Source of the DNA: Ascarosepion bandense
Lineage: Eukaryota; Mollusca; Cephalopoda; Sepiida; Sepiidae
NCBI GenBank assembly: GCA_037127315.1
Contig: JBBBDQ010001122.1
Location: 3,892,501-3,956,500 of the forward strand
Length of the DNA stretch: 64,000 nucleotides
Reading direction: 5' to 3'
The notes under the pieces: generated by a model
Database searches by the model: none
Seen by the model: only the letters and a program-made list of their open reading frames with translations
What the model was told of the DNA's origin: nothing
Program-made: the position numbers and the translations under genes
Shown here: positions 20,087 through 31,584 of the stretch, one piece after another
How positions within the stretch are numbered: the first letter of the stretch is position 1
How the letters are laid out: each line of letters begins with the position of its first letter

Positions 20087-20113
20087 GACTATAAAATCTA
20101 TGATTTTTTATTC

Positions 20114-20406
20114 TGTTATGTCGTGAGTAAGAATAAATAACTCAACAACAGGATTAGGTTAATCGTTGTATTCCGTGAAAATAGTATTTACAAAGGTTAT
20201 TAGTATCCAATACAAGAATAAAGGTTAATCGTCTCAACCGTCGTAAGACGTAGTATGAGCAATGGGTACTTCCGGGTCGTCACCGGAAGTCTACGACTGA
20301 CTTGTCGATCGGCTGCTCGGCACACTACCTCTACGTAGATGCCACCATTACTTTACATAGTAATGGAATAGCCCATTATAGACGAATAGGCGCGGGCGTC
20401 CCAACA
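20114..20406 (+). mobile_element. Solo LTR (293 bp) with 5-bp TSD TATTC
   Basis: It begins TGTTATGTCGTGAG and ends GGCGTCCCAACA. TATTC is present immediately before (20109-20113) and after (20407-20411). An inverted family member with its own TSD lies at 40757-41080. TG...CA ends and a 5-bp TSD fit a Gypsy-type LTR retrotransposon. No internal coding region remains, as expected after LTR-LTR recombination. Confidence 0.93.
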
Positions 20407-20439
20407 TATTCGTAATTTTGAATATTTCAGAATTATTCG

Positions 20440-22195
20440 ACTAAAAATCACAGCAAAACATTGTTGATTTATTCAAGATGGAATGATCTATTATGACAGG
20501 TCTTTAATTTGTATTTAAATACATTGTACTTATTTTCAAATTTTCTGGTTGAATTGTTCACTTTTATTTAATATGATCTTATTGTACATAATTAGGTTAT
20601 ATTAAAATCTGCCTGTTTACATTGTTCAGACTCTTGTTCTCATCTTCATTCTCATCTTCATTGTCACACTAAAATATTGTAAAGTTAAATTTTATGTGAA
20701 ATGAATGCTGTGTGAATATGTTGTAAACATTTAAGATAGAATGATCTATTATGACATGTCTCTAATTTGTATTTAGATTCATTCTATTTATTTTTCAATT
20801 TTTCTAGTTAAATTGTTCACCTACATTGCACATGGTCCATTATTGTACATAGGCTAGAATGATCTATAATGACAAGTCTTTAATTCGTATTTAAATACAT
20901 TGTACTTATTTTCAATTTTTCTGGTTGAATTGTTCACATTTATTTCATATGATCTTATTGTACATAATTAGATTATATCTGTCTATTTACATTGTTCGGA
21001 CTCTTGTTCTCATCTTCATTGTCACATTAAAATATCGTGAAGTTTTCTTTAAGTGAAATGAATGTTCTATGAATATTGTTCACCCCTATTGCATATGATC
21101 CATTATTGTACATAGGCTGGAATGATCCATTATGACATGTCTCTAATTTGTATTTAGATACATTGTATTTATTTTCAGTTTTCTAGTTGAATTGTTTACC
21201 GACATTCCCCAGGATCCATTATTGTACATAGGCTGGGGATGATCTATTATGACATGTCTCTAATTTTAATTTAGATACATTGTATTTATTTTCAGTTTTC
21301 TAGTTGAATTGTTCACCTACATTGCCCAGGATCCATTATTGTACATAGGCTAGAAAGATCTATTATGACATGTCTCTAATTTGTATTTAGATTCATTGTA
21401 TTTATTTTCAGTTTTCTAGTTGAGTTGAATTGTTCACCGCTCTTGCATATGATCCATTATTGTACATAGGCTGGAATGATCTATTATGACATGTCTCTAA
21501 TTCGTATTTAGATTCATTGTATTTATTTTCAGTTTTCTAGTTGAATTGTTCACCTGCATTGCCCAGGATCCATTATTGTACATAGGCTAGAAAGATCTAT
21601 TATGACATGTCTCTAATTCGTATTTAGATTCATTGTATTTATTTTCAGTTTTCTAGTTGAATTGTTCACCTGCATTGCCCAGGATCCATTATTGTACATA
21701 GGCTAGAAAGATCTATTATGACATGTCTCTAATTTGTATTTAGATTCATTGTATTTATTTTCAGTTTTCTAGTTGAATTGTTCACCTGCATTGCCCAGAA
21801 TCCATTATTGTACATAGGCTAGAAAGATCTATTATAACATGTCTCTAATTTGTATTTTGGTACATAGTATTTATTTTCAGTTTTCTAGTTGAATTGTTCA
21901 CCAACATTGCCCAGGATCCATTATTCTACATAGGCTGGGATGATCTATTATGACATGTCTCTAATTTGTATTTAGATTCATTGTATTTATTTTTTAATTT
22001 CCTAGTTGAATTGTTCACCTGCATTGCCCAGGATCCATTATTGTACATAGGCTGGGATGATCTATTATGACATGTCTCTAATTTGTATTTAGATTCATTG
22101 TATTTATTTTTTAATTTTCTAGATGAATTGTTCACCTATATTGCTCATGATTCATTATTGTAAATAATTAGGTCTGAATAAAATTGCATTTTATT
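20440..22195 (+). repeat. Tandem array, about 117-bp unit
   Basis: Around 13 units share gatctattatgacatgtctc, taatttgtatttagattcat, attttcagttttctagttga and ccattattgtacataggct. Unit starts near 21240, 21356, 21478, 21594, 21712, 21828, 21943 and 22060 give a 116-122 bp period. The left units are more diverged and carry an insert (gttcagactcttgttctcat). A further degenerate unit is at 22660-22800. No long ORF or promoter is evident. Confidence 0.92.
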
Positions 22196-22655
22196 TGAAT
22201 ACTAACTTGTGAAAACTGAGGTGTAGTAGAGTGGAGCTCGCTCTGTATTTTAGAGTCGGGAAGTGGGTGGAGTACGAGACTCTGGCAAAGGCCCTGCACT
22301 CAATCATCCGATCTTATCGTTTCAGTAACTCAGTGTAAGTTTTGTTCACACTTGTTATACTAGGTTGGCGATTTGTGAAATGATTTTCGAGAACAATGTT
22401 ATTGTTTATGCTATGTAAGAAGGGAGTGTTAATAGTTATTTTTTTATGCAGAGATCTGAACCGTGAATTCCCTAACAAAATTTTAGGAAAAAATTTACTA
22501 TTTCAAAACCAATCAGTACAAAATATACACAGATAAAGAGAATAATCATAAATGTATGTATCGTTGAAATCAACCAATTGAAAAAAAATAATTTGGTTGA
22601 TAAGTAGTTTTTTATGTGAAATGAGTGTTCTGTGGATATGACGAAAAACATTGTT
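22196..22655. other. Unassigned sequence between array units
   Basis: Includes a moderately GC-rich stretch at 22225-22320 that did not match a tRNA or SINE head convincingly. Confidence 0.35.
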
Positions 22656-22659
22656 CATT

Positions 22660-22800
22660 TCTTTAAGATGAAATTATCTGTTATGACATGTCTCTAATTT
22701 GTATTGAAATTCATTGTATTTATTTTCAATTTTTATAGTTGAATTATTCACCTATATAACATATGATCCATTATTGTATATAATTAGGTTACAATAAAAT
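22660..22800 (+). repeat. Isolated unit of the 117-bp family
   Basis: Carries ttatgacatgtctctaattt and gatccattattgtatataat. It is diverged and separated from the main array by 460 bp. Confidence 0.8.
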
Positions 22801-22910
22801 TTGAAATTTATATGTGTTGGGGAGCATCATTTTGCACATAAGAATGGACTCGCTTGATGTGTACATATAATTCTGCCTATACAGAGAACGGCAGTGATCG
22901 TCACAGAGAG

Positions 22911-23390
22911 TTTTCTCGCTGCGATGGCATTTCTCACTGTCAGTTCTCTGCCTTCGGGCAGAGGGCGCTCTCTGCTTCCGACAGGAGAGCACTAACCCAG
23001 TCGTGGTTCCGCTGAAGGGTAGAAGCACGACTGGGGAAAATAGACAAGTATTTTTTGGCCGGGCCATATAGCCCGGAAATTCCCACTCATAACTGACCAT
23101 GTGTCACATGTTGCCCTTAGTGGTAGGGACAGCTAAATATAGTGATTGTCGCAGCGTTTTCTCGCTGCGACGGCATTTCTCACTGTCAGCTCTCTGTCTT
23201 CGGGCAGAGGGCGCTCTCTGCTTCCGAGCAGAGAGCAATAACCTAGTCGTGGTTCCCCTGAAGGGTAGAAGCACGACTGGGGAAAAATAGACAGGTATTT
23301 TTTGGCCGGGAAATTCCCACTCATAACTGACCATGTGTCACATGTTACCCTTAGTAGGAGGGATAGCTAAATATAGTGATTGTCAAAGCG
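22911..23390. repeat. Tandem duplication, 246-bp unit
   Basis: ttttctcgctgcga begins unit 1 at 22911 and unit 2 at 23157. The units share ctctgccttcgggcagaggg (a hairpin), agtcgtggttccgctgaagg, aagcacgactggggaaaa and cactcataactgaccatgtg. Unit 2 lacks the ccatatagcccgg block. Both contain the short minus-strand frame MVSYEWEFPG. G+C is well above the surroundings. It could be part of an LTR or a SINE; neither is proven. Confidence 0.85.
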
Positions 23391-23865
23391 ATGGTACACT
23401 TGAGTAGTTTTACCGCCCCTAGTTGATCTGCAAGGATATAGACTCATTACCCTGACATACTTCTTCACTACAAGACTGTATATATTGATTCCTACTAACA
23501 GTATTCCTATTGTATTCCTGAATCGACTAACCAGTGTTCCGGTTTGTATATTTTTGTTCAATATAACTTACATGTTTTATCTCCATATCTGTTTTTGTTA
23601 TTCATTATTTTGTGTTGTTTCTCAACAAGAATATACAATAATATTAATACCACCTTAGGAAAATTACCGGTGTTTGTTCAATGGTAATATCTTTTCAGAA
23701 AATTTGCATACGAGAAATACAATCTTCCTCTTTTTGCTTTGCTCCATGAAGTTACACGACCCACAATTTCAGGTTCGTAGCAACCAGATCAGTACAAAAT
23801 TTATAATGCCTTTGATAGCCAGTCTTTTGTAAGTAAATATATATCAATCTTGCATTGAGAATACC

Positions 23866-23866
<1 letters not shown>
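23391..23866. other. Unassigned sequence
   Basis: No element recognised. Confidence 0.4.

Positions 23867-23925
<59 letters not shown>
23867..23925. repeat. (TA)n microsatellite
   Basis: Pure TA run of about 29 units. Confidence 0.95.
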
Positions 23926-23926
<1 letters not shown>

Positions 23927-24210
23927 GATAATAATAACTACTTAGACTTTGTAAGAATGCACTCCGTAAATTTATGCCAATATAAACTCTCGAAAAAACC
24001 ATTAACAAACAGAACCTAAATCCTTTACAATCCGGCGTACTAAGTCGTCGGATAAATGGGGAGAAAAAAAAAAGAAACCAGCGGAACAAGAACAAACATT
24101 CAATATTCCGCAGTAAAGAAAAAAAACCCAAATGGAACCAAACACAAGAAAAAGTGCTCGATACGAAAGTACTAAAATACAATAGTAGAGCAAAAACACA
24201 CGAAAAATCT
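23926..24210. other. Unassigned sequence left of the palindrome
   Basis: No element recognised; not duplicated in copy 1. Confidence 0.4.
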
Positions 24211-24439
24211 AATGCACTTTTTTCTGATCTGTTCTTTGATTGTTCTGTTTATATATATATACGAAAAATCTAAAGTGAGCCAAAACCTACCGCGGTTTCA
24301 CACTACGGATCGTCAGGGAAAAGAGCCTTTTCCCTGACGATCCGTAGTGTGAAACCGCGGTAGGTTTTGGCTCACTTTAGATTTTTCGTATATATATATA
24401 AACAGAACAATCAAAGAACAGATCAGAAAAAAGTGCATT
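24211..24439. repeat. Perfect palindrome, 113-bp arms
   Basis: Arms 24211-24323 and 24327-24439 are exact complements around the spacer agc. The right arm is the left end of the duplicated unit. The left arm adds a mirror copy that copy 1 lacks beyond 38 bp. Perfect arms imply recent origin or ongoing conversion. Confidence 0.95.
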
Positions 24440-24589
24440 TAATCTAACATATATCACTTTAACAATCTTCTTCAAATATTTTTTAAATTTTTAAAAAATC
24501 TCTAAAGAAACATGTTAGGTTAAAAACAATTTTTTCCTACATGTTCTTTACTCATTCTATTCATGTCGGACTTCGATCCATATATTCAA

Positions 24590-24673
<84 letters not shown>

Positions 24674-25003
24674 GTTTCTGTGGGTACAAATTTCTTTATA
24701 TATATATATATATATATATAAAGAGATTTGTACCCACAGAAACAAAACATAGATTTAAACAAAATGGACGTCATGTTATACCGCAGGTAACTTTCAACCA
24801 ACAACTTGCTATTTTCAATCCCCACGATGAATTTTAATTGTTTGTAATTAAACATTTTCTTTTTTTAATCGCGTTGCAACTTTTTCTCCACAGTCGTTAT
24901 ATTGATTGTGTCTCTGATTGTTTTCTGATATGCCAACGTATACCGTTGAAAAAATGTTGGTCGAAAGGTACCTAAGGTATAACATCATGTCCATTTTGTT
25001 TAA

Positions 25004-25059
<56 letters not shown>

Positions 25060-25597
25060 AAATTGTAATGACACCTAATGCCAAAATTGCAGTTTTTTTA
25101 ATAGTTTACTGGTAGAAAGGCATTTTAGGCAAGCAGTTTTTTGCCATAATGTGGTCGATATTAAAATAGAAATAGAGCTTTAATAGAATTTATGTCGAGA
25201 TTTTTCACTTAATATATCAATGTCGCTTCAATCATGCCGACTTCGAAGTCACGTGAAGGCATTTTTGTGATGTCCTCACTCTTAAGAACGGATCCAACAC
25301 CATTTTCTCTAACCACGGCTGCAGGATCAGACATACGCTACTACGAGCAAATTAAAGCCGAGAAAAGCCTACCGACCCTTCGACGATCTTTTCCATAAAC
25401 CTTCGTAGCAGAGGACATTAAACACCCTCTACCTACCAAACAATTTTGGTTTATTGAAAGATTGCCTACAAAGAATGATCATTGACCCCACAAGATCGTG
25501 TTCAAAGAAACTAAAAAACACTCAAACACTTAGTTGCAAATAATAATAATATGCCTGATTTCATTTAAGGCTTTATAAAAATATATCCCAAGATTTG

Positions 25598-25923
25598 AAA
25601 TGCGTCCTTGAATCTAAACGTAGCACTTTCCATCCTTTGTCAGAACGCTTCCTATGTACTTAAATTTCTTTACTTATATTATTTTAGTTTCTCTAGCCTG
25701 TAGTTGGCATTTTGGGGTTTTCTTTTTGCTGATGACCATACATTCAGTTTTCTTAAAGATTATGATCAGTCTTTTCTTCTCACTTTCTCTTGCTATTTTC
25801 TGTAGGGGTCCTGCATTTTCGTTTCCATATCTGCTATCATCATCTCTCAGAAATGTTTCGCAGTAAACGTTGAATAGATCCGGTGAGAAAACGTTTATGC
25901 CCCTTTCTATTTTTGTATCTTTG
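25598..25923 (-). pseudogene. RTE-like LINE (R2) middle fragment, duplicate
   Basis: Same as 17105-17430. Confidence 0.75.
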
Positions 25924-25989
25924 CTGAATTTATTTCCTGTTTGTATTCTTTATTTTTACTTTTCATTTGTAATTAATTTATTTTAAACT

Positions 25990-26758
25990 TCTTTTTCATG
26001 TGCCATGTCCCTTCAGGACGTAGGCGATCATGCTTGGCTCTGTTAGTCTTGTCGCTCTCAATATTTTTCCTTTTGGTATCTCTCCCAAACCCTGCTCCGC
26101 ATTCCATTTGTTCAGGTCTATAAAGTATGACTCGTGCTGCTTTCCCCTGTCTCTCTTTCTTTCTAGCCGTTTTGTGAGTATTAAATTCTCCAGGCCATCC
26201 TTCCTCATTACATGTTCCAGGAACTTCATTTCATTGCATCCTTTCCAACACTCTATCGTTGCTCATGTGCTCCGTCCATGCTATCCTCAGCATCCTTCTG
26301 TAAAATCACATTTCTGCTGCCTCAAGAAGCCTTTCCTTTATCCTTGAGAAGATCGTCCAACATTCACTGCCGTACAGAAGAACATAGTATAGCAGTTCAG
26401 CACACTCTTCTTTATTTCTAATGAGATTTTCCTGTCTCTCAGTACTCAGGTTAGCTTTTGAAATGTGTCCTTGGCCATGCCAATGTGTCTTCGGACCTCA
26501 GTGTCGCACTTTCCATCCTCTATCAGAACGCTTCCCATGTACTTAAATTTCTTTACTTGTGTTATTTTAGTTTCTCTAGCCTGTAGTTGGCATTTTGGGG
26601 TTTTCTTTATGCTGATGACCATACATTCAGTTTTCTTGAAGATTATGCTCAGTCTTTTCTCCTCACTTTCTCTTGCTACCTTCTGTAGGAGGTCTTCCAT
26701 TTTCGTTTTCGTGTCTACTATTAGCACCGTGTCATCTGTATATCTTACATTCGCAGTA
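25990..26758 (-). pseudogene. RTE-like LINE (R2), YTDD to C-terminus, duplicate
   Basis: Frames 26446-26727 (LIVDTKTKMEDLLQKVARES, CMVISIKKTPKCQLQARETK) and 25996-26229 (FLEHVMRKDGLENLILTKRL). Compared with copy 1 it keeps the family consensus at a few residues (for example TPKCQLQ, where copy 1 has TLKCQLQ). Confidence 0.85.
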
Positions 26759-27959
26759 TCCGTGTGAACAGATGCCGCGAATATTAGTAAAATAAAGGCT
26801 GCCAGTGGTAGATGCTTTTTTTTATTGTTTACTGGTTTAGTTGTATTTATTCTTGTTGTGTTTGAGGAGAGAGAAAGAAAAAAAAATCGTAATTTTTACT
26901 ATTTGTCGTTTATGGCAATACAAACCAGCCAGAGCATGGCTTGGAACTGCGCATAGTGTAGCCTCAATGTTGCCCAACGAAAATATATGCAAGGACACCT
27001 ACTCATGCACGACATGTCACTACCAATACCCCGATATGTTGCGATTGTTGATCAAAGCCTCTCTAAGAGTTACCAAGAAGATCGGGCTCCTAATGACTAG
27101 TCAGAAGCAACAGCCAGCAAACTACCAATCCGGTACCCTCACAATGGAAAGTCACTGCTAATATCTACTTTGATCATCAGAAAGTTAACACAGTTAAATC
27201 ATTGTGGCCCTGGTAAAAGAAAGCAAGAAAGAGACGCGGTAAACCGTATCCTTAATAGGAAACAATGGGAGAACTTTAATCCTGTTTAATAGATATGGAA
27301 GGAGTTCAAGCCGGACGATAGGTGAGTCTATGTATTTCTATTAACCTGTTTTAAAAATGTACATGAAATATGAAAGAATTAAATTATGACTTGGGTCGGA
27401 TATCCACTAAGCACATTGGTGGGGGGGTGGTGAGCTGAAGTGAGGAGTTTAATCATTAATAGCTATAGAGAAAAAATACAGATAAAGGCGGAAAGAGAAG
27501 TGAGAATATCAGTAAACTGTATCTGATTGGGAGGTTGTGATGAGCATGAAACTACCTCTTACATTTTTGAATACAAAACTAGAAGACATCAGTTTTCTAA
27601 AATAAAAAAATTAAAAATTATTTAATTCTTTTAAATTCTTTTAAATTTTCATTCAAATCTGAATGAATCAAACTTCTCACTATAATCGAACATAAAAGAA
27701 TACCTTAAAACTCCACTTTTTTGGCATTAAATAACCCAAAGAGGTGTTGATATGGCGTTAAACAAAACTCAAACTCAATAATCCAGGGGCAGTTTCTAAT
27801 ATTCTGATATTCTAATATTCTATTCTAATATCCTAGTTTTTTTTTCCTCTCAAAGTTCTCGTTTGTGGAAATCTTTTCTGTGTTTTTTAATCCCTAGTCA
27901 AGTTCAATGTTTAAAAATGAAAATGCAATGTAAACCGTAATCTTCTGGCGTTTTAATTC

Positions 27960-28640
27960 CTTTTTTTTTTTAATCATTTCACCCCGAGCAAGGCGGAAAC
28001 GCCACTGATGTGCAGGGGCTACATAAATGTAAAAAGATTAATTAGAAAAGAGTGAGGAGTACAAACTAGTTAGAAAGGAACAATAGAAAGCTGAGAAAGC
28101 AGGTGCAATGACAGATACATAGGTGGAGAGAAAGGGAAGGTTATACAGGGGTGGGGAGAGAGCTAGAGTCCAGTGGTTAGTAGATGAGTACTGACTTAGC
28201 ATTTAAATTTCTGGAGGTTGTAGCTGTCAGGAAAGCAAGAATACGGGAGTAAGTTCCACAGGCAGGAAGTGCGAGAGAAGAAGCTGCAAAAGTAGAATTG
28301 TCGTCTGCATTTGGCTAATCTGACTGTGAATGGGTGGGACCCAGTTGCCAGTCTGGTTGCACGAGTAAACACCTGTTGAGGAGGCATCAGTAACTTAAGC
28401 TCATCCGAGCAGAAGCCATGAAAGTATTTATAGAAGAGACAAAGGGAGGCCACATTTCGACGATGGGGAAGTGGCTGCAGTCGAGCCGCCAGATCAGTAC
28501 CTATCACATTACAGACTCTCCTTTGGAGCTTGTCAAGAACACTGAGGAGAACGGCAGGGGCACCTGACCATAAATGGCAGCAGTACTCCATGCACGGACG
28601 GATGGCTTTAATAGTGTTTGCTTTTCTTATATTTTCTAAC
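27960..28640 (-). pseudogene. L1 LINE C-terminus and 3' end (copy c, longest)
   Basis: The frame at 28196-28642 (148 aa) extends further upstream than the others: AIRPCMEYCCHLWSGAPAVL, LSVLDKLQRRVCNVIGTDLA, then the shared C-terminus to NLQKFKC. It lacks the RT catalytic domain. Confidence 0.9.
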
Positions 28641-28644
28641 ATTC

Positions 28645-28712
28645 ACTAACCCCCCTCCTTTGCGTCTCAGTGGCTTTATTACCTTGCTTGGGGTGAAATT
28701 ATTTAAAAAAAA
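28645..28712 (+). mobile_element. LINE 3' tail in opposite orientation
   Basis: tgcgtctcagtggctttatt, then accttgcttggggtgaaatt and an A run: an L1-type 3' end on the plus strand, tail-outward from the minus-strand copy. Confidence 0.7.
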
Positions 28713-29490
28713 AACGACTGAGCCTAATGGGGAGCTTCAAAGCATTCAAAGTACCTGTTGCTTTGCCAACCAATACCGTAAATGGAGTTAACGTAACCTT
28801 CGCAAGAAGTTAGGCGCAGTTTTTGCTGTGTCGAAGTAAAAAGTTTAATTTCAAAGGTCGAGTAAGTAAAAGAAAGAAATTATATAAACCACTTTGTTTA
28901 TTGGACCGAGAAAAAACGTGGCGGACTGTTTCGCCCCAGTAATTTTTCTGAATGTTTTGATAGTTTTTCAATTGAAAGAACAGAGAGCAATTTTGGGAAG
29001 GGCATCATACGTTTAAGAATTGAAAGAAAGGATCGTTTTGACTAGTTTTGGCGAAAAGCGCGCCGACGACGAAAGAACACCGGGGCGAGGGAGGTAAATA
29101 CGCGGACATATTATGAAAACTGATATATTAAAAAAATGTCTTTTTTCCTTCTTTTTTTTTTTTTAAAGGGTTGGAGGGTGTTTTTTTCGTCTCTTCTCAA
29201 ATTGTTACTTTTTTTGTCAAGTGTCTGAAATTCGCCCCTTGGTGTTTGGTGATCATACTGTTAGCTGGTATGCGTTGCGTTTGATTAAGGGTCAAGCTGA
29301 TTCGGAAGCTTCCCTCCCCATCTTCCGTTTTCTCTCTGTTTGCAGCGTACCGTGTGAAAATTTAATATTTTCGTCGTTTCGTTGGGATTTCGGGGAGTGC
29401 CAACGGGAAGTGCGCATGACAAAACCACAACGCAAGTGAATTTAAGGACAAGGGATAAAACTTTGGTCAAACGCAGTGTTTACTGAACTT
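28713..29490. other. Unassigned, locally CpG-containing sequence
   Basis: One of the few long stretches with no recognised repeat. 29048-29105 is CpG-rich (gcgcgccgacgacg, ccggggcgaggg) and is followed by ggtaaata. A pyrimidine tract and tttgcag occur at 29320-29346. These could be host exon borders, but the open frames are short (72 codons) and nothing was recognised. Confidence 0.3.
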
Positions 29491-29492
29491 GT

Positions 29493-29768
29493 CTCAGTCA
29501 GTTAAGTGCCATACGTGATACACGCTTGGGTGATCATGTCTCTTTCGAGACATGACTTACTGGGCAGAAGATTATCCCGCAGTAGATTGCCATTGTTTTC
29601 TGCGGTAGACTAGTTGCCAGCCAAAGCTATAGAACCCAATCTGTCCTATTATTTAACCCATAACTGGAAAGAAGAGACGGATTAATATCTCTCCCAAAGG
29701 TATTTGTGCGTGAGTGAATGCAAGGAATTCAACTGGAATTCGAACTCGGTTCCCCGATTTGTAGTATC
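29493..29768 (-). mobile_element. S1 SINE, head-truncated
   Basis: S1 on the minus strand from gtatcacgtatggcacttaa to the B box (gaattcgaactcggttcccc on plus). It ends at ccgatttg, so the A box is missing. Confidence 0.85.
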
Positions 29769-30300
29769 TAGTTGACCGTTATTACTAAGTTCCATCCTCA
29801 GCGGTTTTCTCATACACCATCGTGACCTTTTGATAAGTCAAGGTAAACAACAAAAACAATAAGTTAGACATCAAAATTCGGTGCTAGATGTGGGCGTTCG
29901 AGATCAAATAAAAGTTAGACTTTCGAATGCCGATTTTCAAAGTTCTGAATATTTAAAAAAACAGGCGCAAAACAGTTTTCCTGAATTTATTTTCATCCTT
30001 ATTTTTAAGCAACTGTTCATCCAATAAAGAAATAAGAGCCACTCAAGGTAGAGGGCTATTTAGTCGGTTTATTTTGTTTAGCGGCTTATCAAGTTGTTAT
30101 TTTAGTTTTTGTTGATATTGAAAGACATCAACTGATGTGGCTTTTTTTTATTTGGTACAGAAGATGAGGATGGCCCTCGCACAGATTTACAAGTTTCATT
30201 TACTCGAAGCCACTTTTAACCACTCCCACGAGAATTGATTGATTGGCTGTTTTTTTTAGCGGCGTATCAACAACTATTATTAAATGCTGAAATCCAAATG
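29769..30300. other. Unassigned sequence
   Basis: No element recognised. Confidence 0.4.
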
Positions 30301-30665
30301 TTTTGAATACAATTTTATGGCTTCAATTAAATATATTTCGAACACAAGTGTGTCTTCAACTATGGATAAAATGTATTGTTGGTGATTTGACTATAAACTG
30401 GATTGTTGGTAATTATACTATAAAATATATTGCTGATAATTTTATTATAAATAAGTATTTTTATACTTTTATGATATTTTGTTTTTGCTTAAGGGTTCAC
30501 TATTTGGCCATAGCTGGGAACCTAATAGGGAGCTACCACCCCGATTTATAGTGGACTAGGGACCAACAGCAATTAAAAGGTGATTCAGCTTTCATAAAAA
30601 TTTCAAATATCCCTATCAGAGGTCTTGCTGCCGAATGTAGTTTATCGTTATACCCAGGACTAGTA
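30301..30665 (+). repeat. Dispersed repeat family D
   Basis: Short repeats (aaaatgtattgttggtgatt, ctggattgttggtaatta) precede a conserved block: ccatagctgggaacctaata, gctaccaccccgatttat, gaccaacagcaattaaaagg, gtcttgctgccgaatgtagt, ttatacccaggac. The same order recurs at 46400-46720. No tRNA-like promoter was seen. Confidence 0.8.
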
Positions 30666-30728
30666 GGTAATTTAACAACATGAGTTAGATAATAATTATT
30701 TTATTGTGATGATTATTTTATTGTGTAA

Positions 30729-31078
30729 CTAGCATTATAGCCCGGCGTTGCTCGGGTGTAATCAAAGATTTAAAACTAATCCATGGTCCTGGAGCTCAGA
30801 CTCTTTGGACGTTGGCACGAAAGACTAAAAAACAATAGTTGCTTCCAGTTAAAGCGAAACCGTAGACTAAAAGAAAAATTAATGGATGTAAATCAAATTT
30901 TGATTTCCTGCTATCGATATCAAATAAGTTTTTTTCGTCCTAAACTGAATTTTGAAGGCTAAATAAGTCCTCAGAGTAAATGGTATCATGGCTGAGACTA
31001 AGAACTACAATTATACCTACTTAGAGCCAAACCCGAAGCAAAAACTAAAATAAAAGGGCTGAAAGAAATACAGACATC
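30729..31078 (-). mobile_element. Helitron 3' end, non-autonomous
   Basis: Minus strand ends ...ACCCGAGCAACGCCGGGCTATAATGCTAG, followed by T. The hairpin CCCG-agcaacgc-CGGG just before CTAG is the Helitron 3' signature. The body (ctggagctcagactctttgg on plus) is shared with 52322-52722 and 58446-59332. It is truncated by the RTE at 31080. Confidence 0.85.
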
Positions 31079-31079
31079 G

Positions 31080-31400
31080 GATCTCAGTGTCGCACTTTCC
31101 GTCTTCTATTATAACACTTCCCAGGTATTTAAATTTTTGTACCTGCTTGATTTTAGTATCCCCGGCTTATATTTGTCATATTGAGCTGTCCTTTTTACTG
31201 ATGACCATGCAATTGGGTCTCTTGCAATATATTTTTAGTGTTTTCTTGTCACTCTCTTCAGCTACCTTCTGTAGAAGATTTGTAGTTTCCTTTCTGTGTC
31301 TGCTATTAGTACTGTATCATCTGCATACCTTACATTGTTTAAGTTGTGGCCTCCGATGACGAATCCAGGCATCATTTTACGATTAATGTGTGAGCCAGTA
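31080..31400 (-). pseudogene. RTE-like LINE fragment around catalytic box
   Basis: The minus strand has the YADDTVLI-coding DNA (gtactgtatcatctgcatac on plus at 31310-31330) and the CQIQ-like, KYLGSV and KCDTE blocks. Frames are interrupted. Confidence 0.75.
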
Positions 31401-31584
31401 TTGTCTGGTAGGCTCATATGTTCTCTCTGCACGCCTTACAAGAGCTGTCTAAAGGGACTTTATTTCGAACATATTTCCAGACCTGCTAGAGGATGTAGTT
31501 CAGCTAATACGAAAACGCATGTTGTTCAAGTATGATTAACCTCTAGCAAATTTTAGTTAGATGAACTAGCTGACATCTGCCATG

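Larger units (their letters stand above)
15201..20093. other. Block bracketed by 7-bp TSD GACTATA
   Basis: GACTATA occurs at 15201-15207 directly before the LINE poly-T end, and at 20087-20093 directly after the truncated LINE 5' end. The bracketed block is LINE(a) - 3.7-kb unit - LINE(b), both LINEs being the same L1 segment in the same orientation. It looks like one L1 insertion into which a 4.3-kb duplicate was later added. Confidence 0.65.
24287..28568. repeat. Segmental duplication, copy 2 (about 4.28 kb)
   Basis: Counterpart of 15816-20086. Contents in order: palindrome arm, (TA)(TG) array and inverted repeat (24595-24748), foldback (24750-25010), a TA run longer than in copy 1 (25008-25055), family C (25056-25413), two RTE fragments (25598-25923, 25990-26758), leader-like ORF (26757-26860), RK repeat (27226-27335) and the L1 end. 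At the right, L1 continues past the copy-1 boundary, so copy 2 is closer to the source. Confidence 0.95.

Noticed and set aside
22225..22320. tRNA or snRNA gene
   Set aside because: No cloverleaf or convincing A and B boxes could be drawn by eye.
22789..23334. Small host genes encoding MVSYEWEFPG proteins
   Set aside because: The two frames are the two units of a tandem duplication, differ by a frame-affecting deletion region and have no recognised domain.
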